This document shows positions 59,269 to 64,000 of a stretch of 64,000 bases of DNA, piece after piece (the stretch's first letter is position 1; each line of letters opens with the position of its first letter). The notes under the pieces were generated by a model. The model was not told the origin of the DNA. It did not search any database and saw nothing but the letters and a program-made list of their open reading frames with translations. The stretch is from Dactylosporangium vinaceum (GTDB lineage Bacteria; Actinomycetota; Actinomycetes; Mycobacteriales; Micromonosporaceae), in NCBI RefSeq assembly GCF_019904175.1, contig NZ_CP061913.1, positions 8,618,001 through 8,682,000 on the forward strand. Direction: 5' to 3'. Made by a program: the position numbers and the translations under genes.

Positions 59269-60107
59269 CGGGTGAGCGTAGCGCCGGCCTCGCTGCCGGC
59301 CGGACGGCGGCTGCGGCGCGGCGTGATGCGCCCGCGGCGGTGGGCCAGCCACAGGAAGACGGCGGCGGTGAGCAGACCGGCGGCCAGCGCATACAGGCTG
59401 CCCTCGGGGCCGAAGCCGCCGCCGGTCAGCGCGGCCGGGCCGGACATGGTGGAGCGCAGCAGGCCGTCCGGGCCGCCGGTGCCGGACACGTCGGTGCCGA
59501 AGATGCCGCCCTCGGCGAAGTTCCAGCCGATGTGCAGGCCGATCGGGACCCAGAGGGTGCGGGTGGCGGCGTACGCGGCGCCGAGCATCGCGCCGGCCTC
59601 GACCGCGACGGCCAGGGCGCTCCAGACGGTGGCGTGCGGGTTGGCGATGTGCGACAGGCCGAACAGCAGCGAGGACAGCACGAGCGCGACCCAGGTGCCG
59701 GCCCGGTCCTCGACGATGCGGAAGATGATGCCGCGGAACAGCAGCTCCTCGGTGACGCACGCGGCCAGGGCGAACCCGAACAGCGCCACCGCCCCGCTCA
59801 CGCTGCCGCGGCCGGCGACCGTGTAGCCGTCCAGGAACGCGATGTTCACGATGACGGCCGCGAACAACCCCGCCCCGATCACGAACCCCTGGGCCAGCCG
59901 GGGACCGGCCGCCCGCAGGCTCAGCTCGTCGACCGGGCGGTGCTCGGTGCGGCGCACGATCCAGGCGTAGGCCAGCAGCAGCAGCAGCACCGCGGTGGCC
60001 GCGCCGAGCCCGAGGGTCAGCGGCACGTTCCAGTCCGCCGCCGTGACGGCCGCGCTCCCGGCGAGCGCGACCGCCGCGACGACTACGAGTTGCAGGATGA
60101 GACGCAT
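59265..60107 (-). CDS. CPBP family intramembrane metalloprotease
   Basis: 280 aa with about eight membrane helices. Abi/CAAX-type motifs: EELLFRGIIF (metal site), FGLSHIANP and HIGWNF. Members process membrane proteins or confer bacteriocin immunity. First gene of the kinase/regulator unit, so it may be part of the signal chain. Confidence 0.9.
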   Translation of the reverse strand: MRLILQLVVVAAVALAGSAAVTAADWNVPLTLGLGAATAVLLLLLAYAWIVRRTEHRPVDELSLRAAGPRLAQGFVIGAGLFAAVIVNIAFLDGYTVAGRGSVSGAVALFGFALAACVTEELLFRGIIFRIVEDRAGTWVALVLSSLLFGLSHIANPHATVWSALAVAVEAGAMLGAAYAATRTLWVPIGLHIGWNFAEGGIFGTDVSGTGGPDGLLRSTMSGPAALTGGGFGPEGSLYALAAGLLTAAVFLWLAHRRGRITPRRSRRPAGSEAGATLTR

Positions 60108-60190
60108 GCGCCGAACGGTATTGCCGGGCCGGGGGCGCGGTCGTCACCACACGGTGGACAGTTGCGGTAGCTCGCGCGGGGGATGCCCCG

Positions 60191-61084
60191 TTACCAGCGC
60201 TGCACTGTCGCGCCGGAGTTGCGGGTGATGCGCTCGGCGCTGGTGTGGTGGAACACCGACGACACCGCGACGCGGCCCGGCCCGATCAGGCGCAGCCACA
60301 CGTTGCGCTGGCTGAACGACGAGCGCCACGACACCGTACCGGCGCCCCGCGGATACTCCAGGTGCAGGTGCATCTGGACCGACACGTCGCGGTACAGCAG
60401 CGCGCCCGGCTGCACCAGGATGGTCTCCCCCGGCGCGAGGTCGCGCAGGAACGTGTTGCCCGGCGAGTGCAGCAGCAGCAGGCCGGGGCTCTGCTGCGCC
60501 GAGAACAGGTCGCCGAACTGCCCGAGCGGATAGTGGGTCTCGCGGTCGTCGCCGGAGCCGGTGTCGTACCAGACGCCCGTCGGCTGCCAGGTGTAGGTGA
60601 CGTTCCCGGTGGCCGTGAGGAACCGGTGCTCGCGCGTCCACATCGTGCGGCCCGGCATCAGCGGCAGCGCGATCAGCTCGCCCGGCCGGTCACCGGACAG
60701 CGCGACCCGCCCCGGGCCGCGGGCCTCCACCATGATGAGCGGCAGCCCGGACAGCATCCGGTTCCAGCCGCCGGACAGCGACGTGTTGCCCAGCTGGATG
60801 CCGGGCTCGGTCCACAGCAGCGCGTGGTGCGCGAAGTAGATCCACTCGGGGCCCATCAGCGTGAAGTCCGCGACGGGGACGTACTTGCCCTCGATCTGGA
60901 CCCGCGACTGCCCGAACTGGATCCGGGCGAGGTCCTTGATCGGGGGCTGCTCGATCCAGCCGGAGCGGGTCACGACCTGGCGGATGTCGAGCGCGGCGCC
61001 GCAGCTCGGGCAGGACGGGCCGGCGGGCGGGTGAGGCATGCGGCAGTACCGGCAGACGGTGTACCCCTCGGGGACGGCGCTCAT
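60191..61084 (-). CDS. AIM24 family protein with N-terminal zinc ribbon (copy 1)
   Basis: 297 aa. Zinc ribbon CRYC...CPSC in the first 35 residues, then a beta-rich AIM24 (DUF124) domain: PGELIALPL, SPGLLLLHSPGNTF, LAPGETILVQPGALL. Bacterial roles are not established. ATG at 61084 has GGAG 5 nt upstream; GTG at 61090 overlaps the upstream stop. Confidence 0.87.
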   Translation of the reverse strand: MSAVPEGYTVCRYCRMPHPPAGPSCPSCGAALDIRQVVTRSGWIEQPPIKDLARIQFGQSRVQIEGKYVPVADFTLMGPEWIYFAHHALLWTEPGIQLGNTSLSGGWNRMLSGLPLIMVEARGPGRVALSGDRPGELIALPLMPGRTMWTREHRFLTATGNVTYTWQPTGVWYDTGSGDDRETHYPLGQFGDLFSAQQSPGLLLLHSPGNTFLRDLAPGETILVQPGALLYRDVSVQMHLHLEYPRGAGTVSWRSSFSQRNVWLRLIGPGRVAVSSVFHHTSAERITRNSGATVQRW

Positions 61085-61086
61085 CG

Positions 61087-61884
61087 TCACTCCGCGTGGT
61101 GGTGGACGTACATCGACTGGATGCCGACGCGGCCGGGGCCGGTCATCTCGGCGAGGTACATGCCGCGCCGCATGAGGCCGGTCTTGACCGGCATCTGGAC
61201 CGCCTGCATGCCGACCGACGCGTCCTTGTAGAGGAAGCCGCCCGGCTCGACGAGGATCTTCTCGCCGGGGCGCAGGAAGCGCTCGAAGACGTTGCCGTAG
61301 CCGTGCAGCACCAGCAGCCCCGGTGCGGCGGTGGTCACGAACCGGTCGAGGTACATGCCGTTGCCACCGTGCAGCACGTTGGCCAGGCCCTGGATGCGGA
61401 TGAAGTCGTACCCGATCGTGTGCGTGGCGAGCAGGAACGCGTGCCCGCGCACGTCGATCTCCATGCCCGGGTGCAGCGGCAGCACCACGAGCTCGCCGGG
61501 CGAGTCCCGGGAGAACGCGACGCGCCCGGGGCCGTGGGCGAGGGTCAGCACGAACGGCATGCCCCCGAAGACCCGGCGCATCCCGCCGCCGGTCGGCATC
61601 GCGACAACCGGGGTCGCCTCGTCCTTCCAGAGCAGGACGTGATGCTCGAAGTACACCGCGTCACCGGGCGCGAGGGCCATGTCGATGACGGGCACCAGCT
61701 CGCCCTCGACCTGCGCGACCGAGTTGGAGAACCGGAACTCGGTCATGTCCCGCAGCCGGGGCGCCTCGCGCCAGCCCGAGTCGCTCACCAGGTTCGCCAC
61801 GTCGAGCGGCGCGCCGCACGTCATACAGGAGGTGGCGCCGGGCGCATTCTGCAGCCGGCACCACTGGCATTCGATCCGCTCCAC
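61087..61884 (-). CDS. AIM24 family protein with N-terminal zinc ribbon (copy 2)
   Basis: 265 aa. Zinc ribbon CQWC...CMTC, then the AIM24 domain: PGELVVLPLHPG, APGLLVLHGYGNVF, LRPGEKILVEPGGFLYKD. Homologous along its length to copy 1 and immediately upstream of it. GTG start, weak ribosome site. Confidence 0.87.
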   Translation of the reverse strand: MERIECQWCRLQNAPGATSCMTCGAPLDVANLVSDSGWREAPRLRDMTEFRFSNSVAQVEGELVPVIDMALAPGDAVYFEHHVLLWKDEATPVVAMPTGGGMRRVFGGMPFVLTLAHGPGRVAFSRDSPGELVVLPLHPGMEIDVRGHAFLLATHTIGYDFIRIQGLANVLHGGNGMYLDRFVTTAAPGLLVLHGYGNVFERFLRPGEKILVEPGGFLYKDASVGMQAVQMPVKTGLMRRGMYLAEMTGPGRVGIQSMYVHHHAE

Positions 61885-61920
61885 ACGGCGGACGCTAATG
61901 CTCTTTCCTGAGAAAACGCC

Positions 61921-62601
61921 TTACTCGGCGGGTTGCGCTTCCCGTTCGTCCTCGTGCGAGGTGCGCTGGGCCGGGAGCAGCTCGCCGGCGACGGCCCCGC
62001 TCTCGTAGTCCTGCCCGGCGTCGACCTGTGGCTGGCCCACCCACAGGGCCCGCATCTGCTGCTGCATGAACGAGGTCAGCCGCGAGCGGTACTCCTGGTC
62101 GAAGCGCTCCAGGGCCTCGATCTGCTGCTGCAGCGCCTGCCGCTTCGAGGTCAGCCCGCCGACGACGTCCTCGTAGATCTGCTCGGCCCGCTGCTTGATG
62201 TTGTACGCATTGTCCTCGGCCTCGCGCACGATGTCCTCGGCGCGGGCCTGGGCGTCGGCGAGTACCTCTCCGGCGTTGCGCTCGGTCTCCCCGGCGTAGG
62301 CCTCGGCCTCGCGGGCGATCTTCTCGGCGGCCGCCCGGGCCCGCCCGAGGATCTTCTCGGCCTCGTCGCGCAGCGCGCCCGCCTGGGCCTGCGCCTCGGA
62401 GACGATCTGGCCGGCGCTGGCGTGGGCCTGGGCCTGGATCTGGTCGGCCTCGGCGATCGCCGTGTTGATGTGCTCCTCGGCGGTGCGCTGGGCCATGGTG
62501 AGCACGGCGAGCGCCTTCGCCTGGTCGTCGCCGCCGCCCTGCTGGGGCATGACGCCGGGCGCCATGCGGTCGTCGTACTGGCGCATCGCGTTCTGCGTCA
62601 T
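61921..62601 (-). CDS. DivIVA-like coiled-coil protein
   Basis: 226 aa, almost entirely helical from 40 to 170 with repeated Ala/Glu heptads (EEHINTAIAEADQIQAQAHA, REAEAYAGETERNAGE), a pattern of DivIVA/cell-wall-synthesis scaffold proteins, although the lipid-binding N-terminal DivIVA motif is not clear. ATG at 62601 has AAGGGAC directly upstream. Upstream of the two AIM24 genes on the same strand. Confidence 0.75.
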   Translation of the reverse strand: MTQNAMRQYDDRMAPGVMPQQGGGDDQAKALAVLTMAQRTAEEHINTAIAEADQIQAQAHASAGQIVSEAQAQAGALRDEAEKILGRARAAAEKIAREAEAYAGETERNAGEVLADAQARAEDIVREAEDNAYNIKQRAEQIYEDVVGGLTSKRQALQQQIEALERFDQEYRSRLTSFMQQQMRALWVGQPQVDAGQDYESGAVAGELLPAQRTSHEDEREAQPAE

Positions 62602-62774
62602 GTCCCTTGTCCTCTCACCGAATGCCTCGCGCACAGTACCTGAGATACGTCGGCCCGCGGTACCGCCGAATCGCCGTAACCAGGCCCGAAGCCTCGGGGT
62701 TTGTCGGATTTTCGAAATTCGGCCCGTCCGGCCGGTCGATGGCGATCACTACGCCCGGTCCGGATGATCGATGC

Positions 62775-64000
62775 GTGCAGGTGATCCCCGTCGCCTTCCG
62801 CGGCGAACGCGCCGTCTCCGCCCCCCTCACCATCGGCCAGCTCAACGTCGCCAAGTGGCTGGCCGGCAGCCCGAACTCCCCGGCGGCGCTGCTCGACCAG
62901 CGGCTCCCGGTCCCGCCCGGCACGCCGCTGCCCGCCGTCGTGGCCGCCCTCGGCGCGCTGCTGAGCCGCCACGAGGGCCTGCGCAGCCGCTACACCATGG
63001 GTGACCCCGGCGAGCAGCGCGTCCTCGCGGCCGGCGAGGTGGTGCTGCGCGTCCTGCCGGCCACCGAAAAAGACCGTCTGGCCGACCTCGGACGCGCCGA
63101 TCCGCTCGATGTGGCATCCGATCCGCCGGTACGTTTCCTCGCCGCCGGCACCGCGGAGTGCATCACCGACCTGGTGGCCGTCTACTCCCACCTGGTCGTG
63201 GACTTCCAGGCGCTCATGGTCGTGCACCGCGAGTTCGCGGCGCTGCTGCGCGACCCGGCGGCCCGCCTCGACGCCGTCGTGCAGCAGCCGGTGGACCGCG
63301 CGCACGCGGAGCGGCAGCCCAGCCGTCGCCGCCGCCAGGAGCAGGCCATGCGCCACTGGTCCCGGCACCTGCGCGCCGCGCCCGCCCACCTCTACGCCCG
63401 GCCGCGGGCCACGCCGGGCCCGGGCTCGGGCGCGTGCGGCATGTCGTCGCAGGCGGCCGCCCAGGCCCTCGACCACATCGCCGCCCGCACCCGGGTGAGC
63501 CGCCCCACGATCGTGCTCGCCGCGTGGTGCGCGCTGCTGCATCGGCGCACGGGGTACGACACCTGCCGTTTCGTGATGCTCTCGGCGAATCGCTTCGAAT
63601 CCGATTTACGGGACTTCGTGGGCAGCCTGGCCCAGTCGACGTTCGTGGCGGTCGAGGTCGCCGGCGCCGGCTTCGACGAGCTGGTCCGGCGCACCTTCGG
63701 GGCCGTGCTCCAGGCCGGCGTGAACGGTGCATACCACGTGTATCGGCAGAGCGAGGGCACCCGGGCCGTGATGGCCGAGCGCGGCCTGGCCCCGAGCTTC
63801 GAGCCGCTGTTCAACAGCAGCGTGGTCGACACCCGCGGCTTCGACGCCCCACCGCCGCGCACCCCGGCCCCGACCGACCTCGCCTGGGCCGACCTGCCCC
63901 CGACGAACATCCTGCTCCGCTTCGACCTCGGCCAGATCGACGACACCGTGGTGGCCCGCGTCTGGACCGGCGACACCGGCCGGGTGACCCCGTCGGAGGC
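62775..64000 (+). CDS. Stand-alone condensation-domain protein (3' end outside window)
   Basis: At least 408 aa, open at the right edge. Opening VIPVAFRGERAVSAPLTIGQ is typical of free-standing condensation proteins of actinobacteria. The HHxxxDG catalytic motif reads SHLVVDF, keeping the second His and the Asp but not the first His or final Gly. Could form an amide or ester in a pathway continuing to the right. GTG at 62775 is preferred by similarity of the N terminus; ATG 62739 and GTG 62781 are in frame and none has a clear ribosome site. Confidence 0.75.
   Translation, partial: MQVIPVAFRGERAVSAPLTIGQLNVAKWLAGSPNSPAALLDQRLPVPPGTPLPAVVAALGALLSRHEGLRSRYTMGDPGEQRVLAAGEVVLRVLPATEKDRLADLGRADPLDVASDPPVRFLAAGTAECITDLVAVYSHLVVDFQALMVVHREFAALLRDPAARLDAVVQQPVDRAHAERQPSRRRRQEQAMRHWSRHLRAAPAHLYARPRATPGPGSGACGMSSQAAAQALDHIAARTRVSRPTIVLAAWCALLHRRTGYDTCRFVMLSANRFESDLRDFVGSLAQSTFVAVEVAGAGFDELVRRTFGAVLQAGVNGAYHVYRQSEGTRAVMAERGLAPSFEPLFNSSVVDTRGFDAPPPRTPAPTDLAWADLPPTNILLRFDLGQIDDTVVARVWTGDTGRVTPSE

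Noticed and set aside
1..64000. CRISPR arrays, tRNAs, rRNAs, insertion sequences
   Set aside because: No regularly spaced short repeats, cloverleaf sequences, ribosomal RNA or transposase motifs were seen; the only clear tandem repeats are protein-coding (FG-GAP, FN3) or promoter heptamers.

Overview
The window is very GC-rich actinobacterial DNA, with short intergenic gaps, many GTG starts, GTGA/ATGA stop-start overlaps, SARP regulators, GPP34, AIM24 and DUF3616 proteins. A Micromonosporaceae-like actinomycete is plausible, but the species cannot be fixed from the sequence. No tRNA, rRNA, CRISPR array or insertion sequence was seen.

Region 1 (1 to about 30.9 kb) is a biosynthetic gene cluster cut by the left edge. 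Four minus-strand units carry the chemistry. (a) sbnB-sbnA-NRPS (3892 down to 1) makes L-2,3-diaminopropionate beside a condensation-adenylation NRPS. (b) An eight-gene unit (12293 down to 4007) encodes a KAS III-like enzyme, ATP-grasp ligase, LysA-like PLP decarboxylase, acyl carrier protein, a second KAS-like protein, two acyl-CoA-dehydrogenase-type proteins and a flavin-dependent tryptophan halogenase. The ATP-grasp/ACP/decarboxylase trio matches the BtrJ/BtrI/BtrK logic of butirosin side-chain assembly. (c) A seven-gene unit (18300 down to 12437) encodes ACP, ketosynthase, alpha/beta hydrolase, double-hotdog dehydratase candidate, inactive ketosynthase partner, ketoreductase and DsbA/HCCA-type isomerase; it looks like a highly reducing type II PKS for a polyene acyl chain. 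(d) Two tandem SARP regulators. On the plus strand follow a P450, MbtH, an ABC ATPase, an ArsR-type regulator, an MMPL exporter with its own divergent repressor, a flavin reductase (probable FADH2 source for the halogenase) and an O-methyltransferase. Three promoters carry heptamer direct repeats at exact 11-bp spacing (3930, 12345, 21748), the classical SARP architecture, tying units a, b and mbtH into one regulon. Inserted at 24-26.3 kb is a three-gene unit with a nucleoside-deoxyribosyltransferase/TIR-like fold fused to S1 domains.

Region 2 (31 to 45.4 kb) is mostly cell-surface and extracellular biology: a membrane protein, DUF3616 protein, secreted pectate lyase with LacI-type operators, an LPVTG-anchored beta-helix/FN3 adhesin-like protein, a five-gene operon with three phage-tail-collar proteins, a secreted beta-helix/PKD/FG-GAP protein, a sigma-like protein flanked by two small paralogues, and a GPP34 protein.

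Region 3 (45.4 to 57 kb) has an OmpR-type two-component system, then a compact second metabolic locus: aromatic ammonia lyase, flavin monooxygenase, FMN hydroxy-acid oxidase, divergent P450 and CPA2 antiporter on the minus strand; a second copy of the flavin monooxygenase and an acid-CoA ligase on the plus strand. Both arms diverge from a 63-bp gap holding a perfect 14-bp palindrome.

Region 4 (57 to 64 kb) has a small conserved protein, a NarL-type two-component system with a CPBP protease, two zinc-ribbon AIM24 proteins, a DivIVA-like coiled-coil protein, and, running off the right edge, a stand-alone condensation-domain protein.
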